Both the position numbers and the translations under genes were made by a program. Positions 36,124 to 45,348 of a stretch of DNA of 64,000 nucleotides are shown piece after piece. Below the pieces are notes generated by a model. It saw nothing but the letters and a program-made list of their open reading frames with translations. It was not told where the DNA came from and made no database searches. The stretch comes from Ureibacillus xyleni (lineage in GTDB: Bacteria > Bacillota > Bacilli > Bacillales_A > Planococcaceae). Position 1 is the first letter of the stretch. Every line of letters begins with the position of its first letter. The stretch is from assembly GCF_900217795.1 (NCBI RefSeq), contig NZ_OBMQ01000007.1, positions 1-64,000 on the forward strand, given 5' to 3'.

Positions 36124-36798
36124 TTATTCAACACTAAAAGTTAATTTAAATTCTTCTGCATCAATATATTGCCATAGACTTCCGTATAGAGTAAATGTAT
36201 TCGTTGTAGTAGTTAATCCTTTATAAATAACATCACCTGTTACTTCTTGACCTGCTCTTAAATAATCTATATCCCAAAAAGTATCGTCTTGATCTAAAAA
36301 TTTCAAGGTATTCTTACCATCATAAATCTCCCAAGTACTTGTCATAATATCACCTTTATCTGAAACAGTAGAATTATTTTTTAATGTTATATTTAACTTT
36401 ATGCCACCGGATGTAGCTTCGTAAGAGTTTATTCTTAAAGACATACCATTTTTAGCAGTATGAGTATATGGTAAATCTGATTTCTTGATTAAATCCTTTT
36501 GAGGAGTCTCTTTAGGATTCAACTGTTTTTCTAAATTTTTTATTTTAGTTTTTAGTTCACCTAGCTCTGTTTCCAAACTCTTTATCTTTTTGTCCTTTTC
36601 CGTTATTTGAGTTTTAAGTTTTTTTATTTCCCCATCTTTCTTTATATTCGAACCTGATAACTCATTAACCTGTTTCTTCAATTTCTCAATATTACTTGAA
36701 TTTGACGATGAAGCAGCATTGGTATAATTATTAGTAGCACTAAATACTAATAAAAATGCTGTTAAACTAGTTAAAATAATTTTTACAATTTTATCCAA
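36124..36798 (-). CDS. Secreted coiled-coil protein at the prophage edge
   Basis: A 224-residue protein: signal peptide (VKIILTSLTAFLLVFSATNN, cleavage near TNAASS), a long coiled coil with LKKQVNEL and KIKSLETELGEL heptads (about residues 35-95), then a beta-rich domain of about 110 residues rich in aromatic and Asp residues (WEIYDGKNTLKF, GDVIYKGLT), reminiscent of DUF4352-type immunoglobulin-like domains. TTG 36798 is chosen because AGGGAGGG lies 7 nt upstream. It lies outside the lysis cassette at the phage end, with its own terminator: the usual place for a lysogenic-conversion (moron) gene. Function unknown. Confidence 0.75.
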   Translation of the reverse strand: MDKIVKIILTSLTAFLLVFSATNNYTNAASSSNSSNIEKLKKQVNELSGSNIKKDGEIKKLKTQITEKDKKIKSLETELGELKTKIKNLEKQLNPKETPQKDLIKKSDLPYTHTAKNGMSLRINSYEATSGGIKLNITLKNNSTVSDKGDIMTSTWEIYDGKNTLKFLDQDDTFWDIDYLRAGQEVTGDVIYKGLTTTTNTFTLYGSLWQYIDAEEFKLTFSVE

Positions 36799-36996
36799 AA
36801 CAGTACCCTCCCTCTTTTTATAAATATTACCATTTAAGTTATATTCTTTCAAATGTTTATAATAAAGCTTCTTTCATATGAATTTTTCATAGTATAAAAG
36901 TTAAGTAAAATAAAAAGAGTGAGCAAATGCCCACCCTCTATAATTATTATGTTATATGTTTCATTCTGTTAATTCTGCTGAATAAAAAACAGGTAA

Positions 36997-37122
36997 TTAT
37001 TTAGTCATCAGTTTGTACAGTTTTAATAATTTTTCTTTACTCATTTGTTTAAAGTAATTGTCAAAAAATTCTTCTATTACCTTTCTATGTTCATCTGGTA
37101 TTATGACTTTAACTGTCCCCAT
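36997..37122 (-). CDS. Small phage ORF (41 aa), unknown
   Basis: This 41-residue ORF begins MGTVKVIIPDEHRKVIEEFF and is mostly amphipathic helix with a basic end. GAGGTAATG precedes its ATG. It is the third of three tiny leftward ORFs downstream of the endolysin terminator. No family is recognised, but the ribosome site and gene packing support it. Confidence 0.45.
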   Translation of the reverse strand: MGTVKVIIPDEHRKVIEEFFDNYFKQMSKEKLLKLYKLMTK

Positions 37123-37132
37123 CTACATTACC

Positions 37133-37308
37133 TCAATCGTTATTTTGTTTTAATCCATTAGTTTTAATATAATGTATAACCATTTCACAATAAATTTCTC
37201 TTAGTCTTGATAATTTTTCTTCTTGTTCTTCTTTACTAATTTTAATATAAGTAATTTCTTTTACTTTAATTTCAGCTTTTGCTCTCATTGCATATTGACC
37301 TTTCATTA
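37133..37308 (-). CDS. Small phage ORF, possibly joined by -1 frameshift
   Basis: ATG 37308 shares a base with the previous stop (TAATG). The zero frame encodes 35 residues and stops at 37201. At 37264-37258 the mRNA reads A AAA AAG in the zero frame, a canonical -1 slippery heptamer. Shifting there gives a 58-residue product ending EMVIHYIKTNGLKQNND (stop 37133), whose second part (EITYIKISKEEQEEKLSRL) is far more protein-like than the zero-frame tail. A homopolymer error or a decayed gene is an equally simple reading. Confidence 0.35.
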
Positions 37309-37400
37309 ACAGTATAGTTATTTTCGTTAAGTTTTCGGATTAATAATTTTCGAAAATATTCATTCAAATCATATCTACCTAAATAAGCTGTTTTACTCAT
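37308..37400 (-). CDS. Tiny phage ORF (30 aa), unknown
   Basis: This ORF encodes a 30-residue product starting MSKTAYLGRYDLNEYF, with AGGTGAGAG upstream of ATG 37400. It ends overlapping the next small ORF by one base. Its role is unknown, and support is only the ribosome site and spacing. Confidence 0.35.
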
Positions 37401-37504
37401 TCTCTCACCTACAATAATTTACTTTATGATATTGTACACTTTTAACTAATAATTATAAGTAAAGAAGGGTTATGTAAAATTAGGTAAAAAAGTTAAGTAA
37501 AAAA

Positions 37505-37531
37505 GAAAAGGTACGGAACAATCCCGAACCC
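37505..37531 (-). terminator. Terminator after the lysis cassette
   Basis: On the minus strand GGTTCGG and CCGTACC pair with one mismatch (37530-37510), followed by TTTTCTTTTTT. It lies 14 nt past the endolysin stop. Confidence 0.75.
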
Positions 37532-37544
37532 TTTCATGTATGTA

Positions 37545-38255
37545 TTACTTTATAAACTTATCATAAAATCGTTTAAACATTGTAAATGCTTGTTGACGTG
37601 TTAAAGCAGCAGTTGGATTATCACCATTTGTTAATTCATTTTCAATTGCCCATTTAGATGATTCCGTGTGAGATTCACCTACACTAGAAGTTGAATATAA
37701 ATCGGCTTTATTATTTACATTTGACTTTAGTAGTACAATCTCATTATTTAACTCATTGATTTTAGATAATAACTCCTTATACTGTGACAATGTTAATTCA
37801 TCTCCATTCACCTTAACCTTATTAAAACTGTCTGTTGCATAACCTTTATAATTATATTGTAAGTGAGGACTGTCTAGGAATGTTTCATCTCTCCACTCAC
37901 CATCATTATCCCAATCTCCACCCCATGTGAATCCTAAAGACTTTGCATAGTTAATAGCACTCATAACATCTTTACGAATATAAGAATTGATTGACCAAGT
38001 TGCTTCCCCTTTTGAGTTTACTGGAACAAAGTCTAATGCTTGACCAACTAAATGATAAGACATCATTGTTTTTGAAGCACCTTTAGCAACATTCTCAGCT
38101 TGTTTCTCTTTAGTTCGAATCGTTTCGTATATCAGTATTTGAATCTGGTTATCAATACAATATTGATACCATTTATACGCAGCAATTTTCGTATGGTCTG
38201 CCAATTTATTCAAATTATTACGGTTACGATCATCATATATCATTTTGAATGTCAT
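37545..38255 (-). CDS. Phage endolysin, M15 peptidase with SLH-like C-terminus
   Basis: A 236-residue zinc peptidase of the M15 (VanY/L-Ala-D-Glu peptidase) type that cuts peptidoglycan cross-bridges at lysis. Catalytic segments are SYHLVGQALDFV and DSPHLQ, which supply the His/Asp zinc ligands. A short coiled coil (LSKINELNNEIVLLK) links to a C-terminal repeat, KWAIENELTNGDNPTAALTR, resembling an S-layer-homology-like wall-binding unit. Its start overlaps the holin stop by one base, giving the cassette xhlA-holin-endolysin. Confidence 0.9.
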   Translation of the reverse strand: MTFKMIYDDRNRNNLNKLADHTKIAAYKWYQYCIDNQIQILIYETIRTKEKQAENVAKGASKTMMSYHLVGQALDFVPVNSKGEATWSINSYIRKDVMSAINYAKSLGFTWGGDWDNDGEWRDETFLDSPHLQYNYKGYATDSFNKVKVNGDELTLSQYKELLSKINELNNEIVLLKSNVNNKADLYSTSSVGESHTESSKWAIENELTNGDNPTAALTRQQAFTMFKRFYDKFIK

Positions 38256-38440
38256 TATTTATCACCTGATTTATCTAGTGCAGTTGATTTGGCAAAATAG
38301 AAGGCAATTACAGTTAATATCACATTTTGAATAAAATCTGTGTCTAATACATCTTTGAGTGATAATACAGTAAATAGAAGCACTATAATAAATGCAATAA
38401 TTTTTCGCACCTCAATAAGTGCTGAGAGTTTAGATTTCAT
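38255..38440 (-). CDS. Holin-like small membrane protein
   Basis: A 61-residue protein with one or two hydrophobic segments (KIIAFIIVLLFTVLSL and VILTVIAFYFA) and a charged tail, typical of small phage holins. It permeabilises the membrane so the endolysin reaches the wall. ATG 38440 is chosen because GGAGG lies 7 nt upstream. It overlaps XhlA by 4 nt and the endolysin start by one base. Confidence 0.8.
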   Translation of the reverse strand: MKSKLSALIEVRKIIAFIIVLLFTVLSLKDVLDTDFIQNVILTVIAFYFAKSTALDKSGDK

Positions 38441-38643
38441 ATTGATCCTCCATTCACTAAGACTAATCCTAACAATGCCATCACAATTGCCCCGATTATT
38501 AAACGTAATATCCATGTTGTATTATTTTTGATGCTTTCCATATCGTCTTTCATGTCTTTAATTCCTGCCTCTGCAACTGCCATTCGTGTGTTTAAATTTG
38601 CTACATCTCCTTCTAACTTTGATATGCGTTGTTTATCGTCCAT
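38437..38643 (-). CDS. xhlA: XhlA-family lysis protein
   Basis: A 68-residue protein with an N-terminal coiled coil (ISKLEGDVANLNTRMAVAE, IKDMKDDMESIKNN) and one C-terminal membrane helix (WILRLIIGAIVMALLGLVLV), the hallmark of the haemolysin XhlA group. It anchors to the membrane and assists holin-dependent lysis. It is the first gene of the lysis cassette. Confidence 0.9.
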   Translation of the reverse strand: MDDKQRISKLEGDVANLNTRMAVAEAGIKDMKDDMESIKNNTTWILRLIIGAIVMALLGLVLVNGGSI

Positions 38644-38670
38644 GCGATTTCACCTCTCAAAAGTTAATAT

Positions 38671-38699
38671 AAAAACCTTCCATAATTAAATACGGAAGG
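38671..38699 (-). terminator. Terminator between the tail-tip genes and lysis cassette region
   Basis: On the minus strand CCTTCCGTA-TTTAAT-TATGGAAGG is followed by TTTTTAT. It lies upstream of xhlA, so the lysis genes need read-through or their own promoter. Positions 38700-38828 contain no gene. Confidence 0.85.
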
Positions 38700-38828
38700 C
38701 TATTTTATGTATTATTTAATAATTATGAAAAAGTTTGTGAAATTTGACATGCTCTAAATCCTTTATTATCAATACTTTTAAATTTCATTTCACAATCTAT
38801 TTTCCATTAAAATTTGTATTTTATTAGA

Positions 38829-39683
38829 CTACAATCTTTTTACTGCAAATCTACCCGTAATATCTTGTTGTGATAACTTTTCTAATTGTTCTTGAGTAAC
38901 TACATCCACACCTTTATTTAACCAATCTTCATCACTAGGGGATGTACCTACAGGTTTCCATTCGGAAGTTGTTGCGTCAAAGTAGACATATGATGCGTCA
39001 GATTTGATAAATATTCTCTTAATTGGTGACAAATCAATTACATCATTGTATATTTCTAGTTCATCAATTTGACCATTGAAGAATGAAGTATTGTCACTTT
39101 TTTTACCTAATAGAAGGTTTAGAGAGCCAACACTACTGTCTAAATAGGTTGCAGTAGTTTTATATTCTGCAACACTCATATTATCAACATACAATTTTAC
39201 TCCATTAACATTAGTAGTTCCATCATAAGTTATCAAAATATCATGCCACTGACCATCACATACATCTGTTATACTAGTTGGTGTATCTGAAAACAGGTAA
39301 TTTGTTCCATTAGCCATTGTAAACGCTAATTTTCCACTATTGAGAACAACTATTCTTATTCCTGCTTGATTGGTTGCACCATTCTGATTGTTTAAAACAT
39401 GAGTAGTTGATGACGGTTTACTTTGAGATTTTATTTTAAGTCTAATGCTTTTTTTACCATTTGGTATCACAGCATTATTAAATTGAACAAAATCATCTAC
39501 ACCATCAAAACTTAAAGCATTACCACTAATACCAACTACTCTCGTTGCACCCGTTACTGTTCCTATAGCAGTACCTTTACTATCTAATACATTCCCGCTT
39601 ACTTCATCAAATTTAAACCAATGCACACCACATTTATCCATATTCTTTTGGGTTTTATATGCTTCAATTACACTTGATGTCAT
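38829..39683 (-). CDS. LamG-domain phage tail-tip/receptor protein
   Basis: A 284-residue protein whose residues 20-220 form a LamG/concanavalin-like jelly roll (FDEVSGNVLDSKG, LSFDGVDDFVQF, WHDILITYDGT, GQIDELEIYN). A short C-terminal region follows that contains SDASYVYFDATTSEWKPVG, a pattern shared by tail-fibre ends. Such domains bind cell-surface sugars. AAGGAGTG precedes the ATG. It lies at the distal end of the tail module and is probably virion-attached (inference). Confidence 0.75.
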   Translation of the reverse strand: MTSSVIEAYKTQKNMDKCGVHWFKFDEVSGNVLDSKGTAIGTVTGATRVVGISGNALSFDGVDDFVQFNNAVIPNGKKSIRLKIKSQSKPSSTTHVLNNQNGATNQAGIRIVVLNSGKLAFTMANGTNYLFSDTPTSITDVCDGQWHDILITYDGTTNVNGVKLYVDNMSVAEYKTTATYLDSSVGSLNLLLGKKSDNTSFFNGQIDELEIYNDVIDLSPIKRIFIKSDASYVYFDATTSEWKPVGTSPSDEDWLNKGVDVVTQEQLEKLSQQDITGRFAVKRL

Positions 39684-39699
39684 ATTTTCACTCCTTCTT

Positions 39700-39727
39700 A
39701 CGTCACATCATGATTCTTAAGTGACGT
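39700..39727 (-). other. Stem-loop just upstream of the LamG gene
   Basis: ACGTCAC (39700-39706) and GTGACGT (39721-39727) form a perfect 7-bp inverted repeat with a 14-nt loop, ending about 10 nt before the ribosome site. There is no T tract, so it is not a terminator; it may protect or regulate the mRNA 5' region. Confidence 0.4.
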
Positions 39728-39776
39728 TAATATTGATTACTTACATTCTTTAAAAGATTACTTTTATCGGAAGTTT

Positions 39777-41765
39777 CTAACTCGCTGCATCTACATAATT
39801 GATCGTGTACGTACCACTGTTATTAAATGTAAATGTCATTTCACCTGTTGCTTCGTCATATGTCCAGTTGACATCATTTGCAGATTCATTTTTACCGTAC
39901 ATTGAAACGCTTAATGAAATCTTGTCATTTTTTGCATCGTCTAAATATGTTGGTCTTTCAATGTAATAAGCAAAACGAATAAAATTACTATCATTTCGTG
40001 CAATATCTAGTTCTGCACTTGTCAATGTGTCAGTAATGGATTTTGGCATACCTTTACTTGCAAAATCAACTTTATCATTTACGTTCACAACAACCCATGA
40101 AGTACCGTCCCATGCCTTAAATGTTATTCCGCTATCAAATGATACTGCTATTAGACTCTTACCATTACCGATAACTTGAGTAATAAATGCAATTAAGTCT
40201 AGCCATTCCACACCCATCAAACTAATATCACCATTTGCTATTGATACACCGTTTGTATCTTGTAGACCTTTAATTGTTACTTTTGATCCATCTACATCGA
40301 TTGTTGCATCAACACCAAACTCTATAAATTTACTAAAATCAATTTCATCACTTTCAAAATAATCTGGCACAACTTCAACTAGAGCGTATTCCCATGTATC
40401 TCTAATTCTCATAAATCCGTCATATATAATACTATCGTCTGAATCGAAGTTACTTGCATCAGCATTGTTGTAATCGCATGTGTAATGCACGATTCCTGTT
40501 GTATTGCCTGTGTATTGCAGTACACTTGCTGCAACTTCTTCTATTTTTAATGGAGAACTAAGTTGAATTGTATGCGTATATGGTGCAGTGACATTTAGCT
40601 TTGACGTGGATTTAACCGATCCGCTAACACTGATATTTGCAATATTAGCAACTTTGTTGATTAACTCTTGTAAAGTATTGTACGAGTAAGCAACGACACC
40701 TTTATTAGTTAAATTGTTTGCAAACGTTACTTTAAGTTGCTGTAACTTTGTCGCCATATCGCTAAATGTATCGCTATTATTTAATGGATTTCCAATAGCA
40801 CTAGCGATACTTTGTTTTCCGCTATTGGCATACGTAAAAAGTTCTGCAAGTGCATCTTCCACAGTTGTAGCAGTAAATAAGTTTCCGCTATCTGTAATTG
40901 GTGTCTCAGCAGCATTTTGTTTTTCGTATCGTGATTTTGGTAAAATTCCTGTTGTTTCTGTTTCAAGATTGATTGGATTTGTTGAAAAGTCTCGTACTTC
41001 TCCACCTTTAAACTCTCCGGCAAATCCCCACGTAGAACCATTATAAATATAAATTGTGGAAGAACCGTCTTTCGTTTCATCTGCTAACACAATGACCATA
41101 TCTTGAGCGGACATATCTGTTAAGGTTAATAAATCTGCATGAGTATCAACAGATGTACTAAAGTTACCAATACTTGTTAATGCGTTTAATTGTTGTTGGA
41201 TATTGCCTGTTACACCTTGTAGCGAGTTTATTTCAATGATTGTTGCAAGCAATCCATCTAGTGTTTTTACAGTTAATTTACCACCGATATTTTTAATCGT
41301 GCTGTCATCCACAAAATCAACTAAATATCCACTCGTACCACTAGCCGACATTTTCACTTTTTCATCTGCGGAAGACACTGGGTTGCTTTCTAATGCCACA
41401 ATCCGTGACGAGTGACTAGCAATTTCCGTTGCGTTTGCATCGATTTGCGACCTTTGTGCAGGCGATACAAATACTTTAGTCGATGTCTCAATCACGCTAT
41501 TTGCACTAATTGGACCTCCTGTGCCACCGCCATAACTACCATCATCCACAACCCATTTGTTATCAATCGGATTCCATAACTGCGGAATAGGTGAACCAAG
41601 CGCATCGCGTAATAGCTTAGTTTGTGCAAAATCTACATCGTTTGCAGTAATAAAACTACCGTCTGTTGTTTGTACTGCGAACATTTGTAAATCTAGGTTG
41701 AAATACTGTGGTACGTCACTACCGAGCATATCTCGGATTAATTTTGTTTGTGTAAAATTTGTCAT
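39777..41765 (-). CDS. Large tail-fibre / upper baseplate-type protein
   Basis: A 662-residue structural protein. The N-terminus has two similar units, FTQTKLIRDMLGSDVPQYFN and FAQTKLLRDALGSPIPQLWN, probable repeats for docking. The middle has coiled-coil or fibre-like stretches (SPAQRSQIDANATEIASHSS) and phage-fibre segments (YNGSTWGFAGEF). The end is beta-rich, with EATGEMTFTFNNSGTYTI. ATG 41765 is chosen because AAAAAGGAGTGAG precedes it. Its position after the GLUG protein and between terminators suggests a host-recognition fibre. Confidence 0.75.
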   Translation of the reverse strand: MTNFTQTKLIRDMLGSDVPQYFNLDLQMFAVQTTDGSFITANDVDFAQTKLLRDALGSPIPQLWNPIDNKWVVDDGSYGGGTGGPISANSVIETSTKVFVSPAQRSQIDANATEIASHSSRIVALESNPVSSADEKVKMSASGTSGYLVDFVDDSTIKNIGGKLTVKTLDGLLATIIEINSLQGVTGNIQQQLNALTSIGNFSTSVDTHADLLTLTDMSAQDMVIVLADETKDGSSTIYIYNGSTWGFAGEFKGGEVRDFSTNPINLETETTGILPKSRYEKQNAAETPITDSGNLFTATTVEDALAELFTYANSGKQSIASAIGNPLNNSDTFSDMATKLQQLKVTFANNLTNKGVVAYSYNTLQELINKVANIANISVSGSVKSTSKLNVTAPYTHTIQLSSPLKIEEVAASVLQYTGNTTGIVHYTCDYNNADASNFDSDDSIIYDGFMRIRDTWEYALVEVVPDYFESDEIDFSKFIEFGVDATIDVDGSKVTIKGLQDTNGVSIANGDISLMGVEWLDLIAFITQVIGNGKSLIAVSFDSGITFKAWDGTSWVVVNVNDKVDFASKGMPKSITDTLTSAELDIARNDSNFIRFAYYIERPTYLDDAKNDKISLSVSMYGKNESANDVNWTYDEATGEMTFTFNNSGTYTINYVDAAS

Positions 41766-41787
41766 ACTCTCACTCCTTTTTGCATAA

Positions 41788-41813
41788 TAAAAACCCTCCA
41801 CGATTGTGGAAGG
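41788..41813 (-). terminator. Terminator between GLUG and fibre genes
   Basis: On the minus strand CCTTCCAC-AATC-GTGGAGGG is followed by TTTTTAT. It overlaps the end of the GLUG gene and precedes the fibre ribosome site. Confidence 0.82.
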
Positions 41814-42824
41814 TTACTCTACTAATCTCATTTTTCGAAAGTTTAATGGGAATGGGGTGGATTTCATTTTTGCACGTATTACCTTAATGAAATACGGGTA
41901 TGATTCATTTTCGTCGATTCCCCAAATTGTATTGAAATTCCAATTTTCGAATGTTGCTTGTTGTTTCATTTCGTGTGTGCTTCTAGATTCACCTTTACCA
42001 TTATCCGTATGTGTAAATCCAACAACTTCCCTGTCATAATAAGAATTAACAACTATTACATCATTACTATTTGTACTAACAGGACCGCTTATCAATCCAC
42101 CCACCCATAAAGACATCAATTGTTGCTGTTGTTCGTCAGGATTATCCAATTTCCAATTTACTTTACCTGCGTAATAGCAATTAGTAATCGTACCTAATCG
42201 AAAATTCCCAATAAAGCCTGCCACAGATAAATTGTATTTCCTAGATAAATCACGTCCGCTTGTAACTTCGCACAATGAATAACAATTTTTAACAGCTTGG
42301 GTACGTGCCACACCAATAAAACCACCAACACTGTTAGCTCGATTTCCAATGTTAACAATGCCGGAAGTATAACATGATTCAACTATATCACCGTATAATC
42401 GCCCACATAACGCTCCTGCGTATAAATTTACATACGGATGTTGGTCTGGCATGTCAGGCAAATGAATATAAACGTTTTCTAAATAAATATTTTTTAAGAA
42501 TATCTCCCTATAAACACCAAACTCTCCAACAGCACCAAATAAACCAATAAATAAGTTAGTTAAAGATACCGTTGTATCAAACGGTGGTAATGCAATAATT
42601 TTTAAGTTAGTTATCTCATGTCTACCACCATCATATCCACCAAGGAATGGGTTAATATGGTCACCTATCGGAATCCAATTACCATAAGAGATTAAATTTA
42701 CATCCTTTACTTGTTTATAGTATGCGCTCATGTTATGTCTTACAGCGTTTAGGTCTTGTGCATCCTCCACAAGGTAAGGATTTTCTTTTGTACCATCGCC
42801 ACCACCAAAATGTCCATTCGCCAT
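41814..42824 (-). CDS. GLUG-repeat phage tail protein
   Basis: A 336-residue protein beginning with GGGDGTKENPYLVEDAQDLN, the entry motif of beta-helix/GLUG adhesin-like proteins. Repeated turns of the GLUG type follow (GGFIGVARTQAVKNCYS, AGFIGNFRLGTITNCYYAGK, GGLISG...VVNSYYD). A right-handed beta-helix is likely, functioning at the tail tip in surface binding. It starts one base after the tail-lysin gene stop and is translationally coupled to it. Confidence 0.8.
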   Translation of the reverse strand: MANGHFGGGDGTKENPYLVEDAQDLNAVRHNMSAYYKQVKDVNLISYGNWIPIGDHINPFLGGYDGGRHEITNLKIIALPPFDTTVSLTNLFIGLFGAVGEFGVYREIFLKNIYLENVYIHLPDMPDQHPYVNLYAGALCGRLYGDIVESCYTSGIVNIGNRANSVGGFIGVARTQAVKNCYSLCEVTSGRDLSRKYNLSVAGFIGNFRLGTITNCYYAGKVNWKLDNPDEQQQQLMSLWVGGLISGPVSTNSNDVIVVNSYYDREVVGFTHTDNGKGESRSTHEMKQQATFENWNFNTIWGIDENESYPYFIKVIRAKMKSTPFPLNFRKMRLVE

Positions 42825-42825
42825 A

Positions 42826-45348
42826 CTACGTCACCTCGTTATAGCAAACAACTTGTGCGCTAACCATTGCATTTGGATAACTTGATACATCTCCACTAGC
42901 TAACACCCGTATACCTCTAGCTTTCAGCGTTGTTTCATCTCTATACGGTGTTGCAACTAAATCGATGTTTGTCACAGCATCAATACTTGTAATACTTGTT
43001 ACAATGGATTCTATTTCATCATATCCATCTTCATTTTCAAATTCGAATATGATTTCATAGGCTAACATAGCTGTTGCAAACTCAAGAGAATAACCTTTTT
43101 TTGGTTGAGCACCTGTTTTTTTATAAACGAATTCAACTTCTGCTTTCGGATTATCAGCCGTTAAAACAATTTCATAATAATCATCGTAATATTCACCAAT
43201 AAACTCATACCCATCTATTTTTGGAGCGTAGATATAAGCCGGATTAGTTGTTGGCTTTGTGAATTTATGTTCCTTGATTGTGATAACAACACCGTTTTCA
43301 TCTTTACATTTAATCGTGATAAGTCCATCGATTTCTACAAATTCGATGTCAACACCATACGCTTCGATAATTGTTGAATCTACTAACGCAGTATTATCAA
43401 TTAAATCTATAAAAGGTATGGATGTTACAACAATCGTTATTCCTGCATATCCTCCCTCATTATAAGGAACATAACCCCAGTTATCTAAACCGAGTGCATC
43501 TTCTTCCTCGTACCAATCGGTATACAAGTTACCTCGATAAAGATACGTATCTAACATAGTTAGATAATAACCGTTAAAATCTTCTTTCAAGTTTGCAAAC
43601 ACATCAAATAGTGCTTTCCCTGTTAAGTGCTTTATCGTTGGCTTTACCGCTATGTTTTGGTCGTTAATGTAATCGATAATCGATTGTTTAGGTACGCTTA
43701 CATCACCAAGCGATAACACGTCTAAATCACCTAATCGAAATTCTGATAAGTAATCATTTTCTGGAATAGCGGTATTTTTAACCGTTACTAAATACGTATG
43801 TGTCGTGTCGCCATCCACAATAGATATTTTAATGGTGCCTGTTGCTTTTTTCGGATACTCCCCATCAATTACCAGTAATCCATCTGCATTAAATTTATCG
43901 CTGTTGTACGTAACATCGTCAATGATTGCTGTGATATTGCTTTTGTATTCTTTTTTGACCTTTATTCTTATTCCATTTACTTTGCCGTCAACTTCTAGTG
44001 TCGCTCCTGTTTCGGTGTCTAATCCTTCAAGCGATAAACAATCGTTTTCTCCTACCTTTAATTCATCGAGATATGGAATAAACGGTATATCTGATTCAAC
44101 TTTAAGACCAATCGCAACAAATATCGAATCCTCTGCCCTCACAGGACTATCCGCTAAATAAGACCAATCATAAAAGCTAACTACTAGAGTGACATAATCG
44201 TTATTTTTAAGCGGTACTTTTGTTTGTAATTGTGCTGCGGTTAGTTCTTCCGCAGTTGTTGTATAATTACCGTTTCCGTCACTTTTCGAATGAATTAACG
44301 TTAATTTTAAATGCGTCCATGATGGTTTTAGTTTCGCTAATATGCCTGTTAATTGCTTGTCTGTACTGTGCGTTGATAATGGCTCAATTTTATCAATTTC
44401 ACCTTTTAAAAACTTCAATGCTTGTTCCGTTTCATCCGATGCTAATTCTAAACATTCTACATCACCGATTTTAAACGATTCTAAATAACGATTTAATTCG
44501 TCTAATTCTTCTTTTTCCTCATCTTCTTTCAAATAATCGGTAATATCACGCGGCACACGACCAATATTGACGTGGACATTTGCTTTTTGAAACGGATCAT
44601 ACTCTATATAAATAATTCGGCTATAAAAATCTAAATCTAGTACATTCGCATAAACGTGTACATCATCCCCGATTTTCGCACCGACAAGATTTTCATATCC
44701 TTCCAAATGCGCCAAATCGACTATATCCACTTCATAGCTTGGGATAGGATAACCTTCGTTTTCATCCACAACAGTTAAGTCATATTCTTCACGAATATCG
44801 ATTAAATTTTCCCCGACTTTAAATTCAACGTTGGTACTCATTCCAAGATTATTACCACGTTTAGCAACTAAACTAATCGTGAATTTATGCCAAATAATTT
44901 CAAGACCGAATAAATTTGCTACGTCAATAATTCGTTTGCGAATACTATCGTTTTCTCCTGCTTTATAATACTTAATTTCCGTTTCCGCAATCGTGCCAAT
45001 CGTAAACCAATCTCCAAGAGGTGCTAACATCGATTCAATCATACCGCGAGCAGTATCTTCAAATTCGGTTAATTCACTGTTATATGCGTTGTTTAATCGG
45101 TATGATACATGCTCGCAATTAACTGTGTAATGTCGACTTAAATTCCGAGAGATACGAAATACTTGGAAGTAATCGCCATCTACTTCCACAACATTACCCA
45201 TTAAATTTTTAGTCGTTGCATCGTAAATCGTGTCAAACTTAAATGTATACCCACCGTTTATTTGCTCCGAAACTAATGGATTTAAAACATTTTCAATTGT
45301 TCCTTTTTCATTGAATGAATAGTCTAAGATTTTTAAAGCAATTGTCAT
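42826..45348 (-). CDS. Phage minor structural / tail-associated protein (tail endopeptidase-type N-terminus)
   Basis: An 840-residue protein. The first 350 residues match the Gram-positive siphophage minor tail protein fold (hub) with DGDYFQVFRISRNLSRHYTV and RGMIESMLAPLGDWFTIG. The rest contains three similar motifs, YLESFKIGDVECLELAS, YLDELKVGENDCLSLEG and YLSEFRLGDLDVLSLGD, and Ig/cadherin-like beta domains. It occupies the Tal/hub position directly after Dit. Its start overlaps the Dit gene by 4 nt. No catalytic peptidase motif is evident. Confidence 0.8.
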   Translation of the reverse strand: MTIALKILDYSFNEKGTIENVLNPLVSEQINGGYTFKFDTIYDATTKNLMGNVVEVDGDYFQVFRISRNLSRHYTVNCEHVSYRLNNAYNSELTEFEDTARGMIESMLAPLGDWFTIGTIAETEIKYYKAGENDSIRKRIIDVANLFGLEIIWHKFTISLVAKRGNNLGMSTNVEFKVGENLIDIREEYDLTVVDENEGYPIPSYEVDIVDLAHLEGYENLVGAKIGDDVHVYANVLDLDFYSRIIYIEYDPFQKANVHVNIGRVPRDITDYLKEDEEKEELDELNRYLESFKIGDVECLELASDETEQALKFLKGEIDKIEPLSTHSTDKQLTGILAKLKPSWTHLKLTLIHSKSDGNGNYTTTAEELTAAQLQTKVPLKNNDYVTLVVSFYDWSYLADSPVRAEDSIFVAIGLKVESDIPFIPYLDELKVGENDCLSLEGLDTETGATLEVDGKVNGIRIKVKKEYKSNITAIIDDVTYNSDKFNADGLLVIDGEYPKKATGTIKISIVDGDTTHTYLVTVKNTAIPENDYLSEFRLGDLDVLSLGDVSVPKQSIIDYINDQNIAVKPTIKHLTGKALFDVFANLKEDFNGYYLTMLDTYLYRGNLYTDWYEEEDALGLDNWGYVPYNEGGYAGITIVVTSIPFIDLIDNTALVDSTIIEAYGVDIEFVEIDGLITIKCKDENGVVITIKEHKFTKPTTNPAYIYAPKIDGYEFIGEYYDDYYEIVLTADNPKAEVEFVYKKTGAQPKKGYSLEFATAMLAYEIIFEFENEDGYDEIESIVTSITSIDAVTNIDLVATPYRDETTLKARGIRVLASGDVSSYPNAMVSAQVVCYNEVT

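Noticed and set aside
37545..38255. Endolysin as a host autolysin gene
   Set aside because: It overlaps the holin and follows XhlA inside the phage module, so a phage lysis role is clear.
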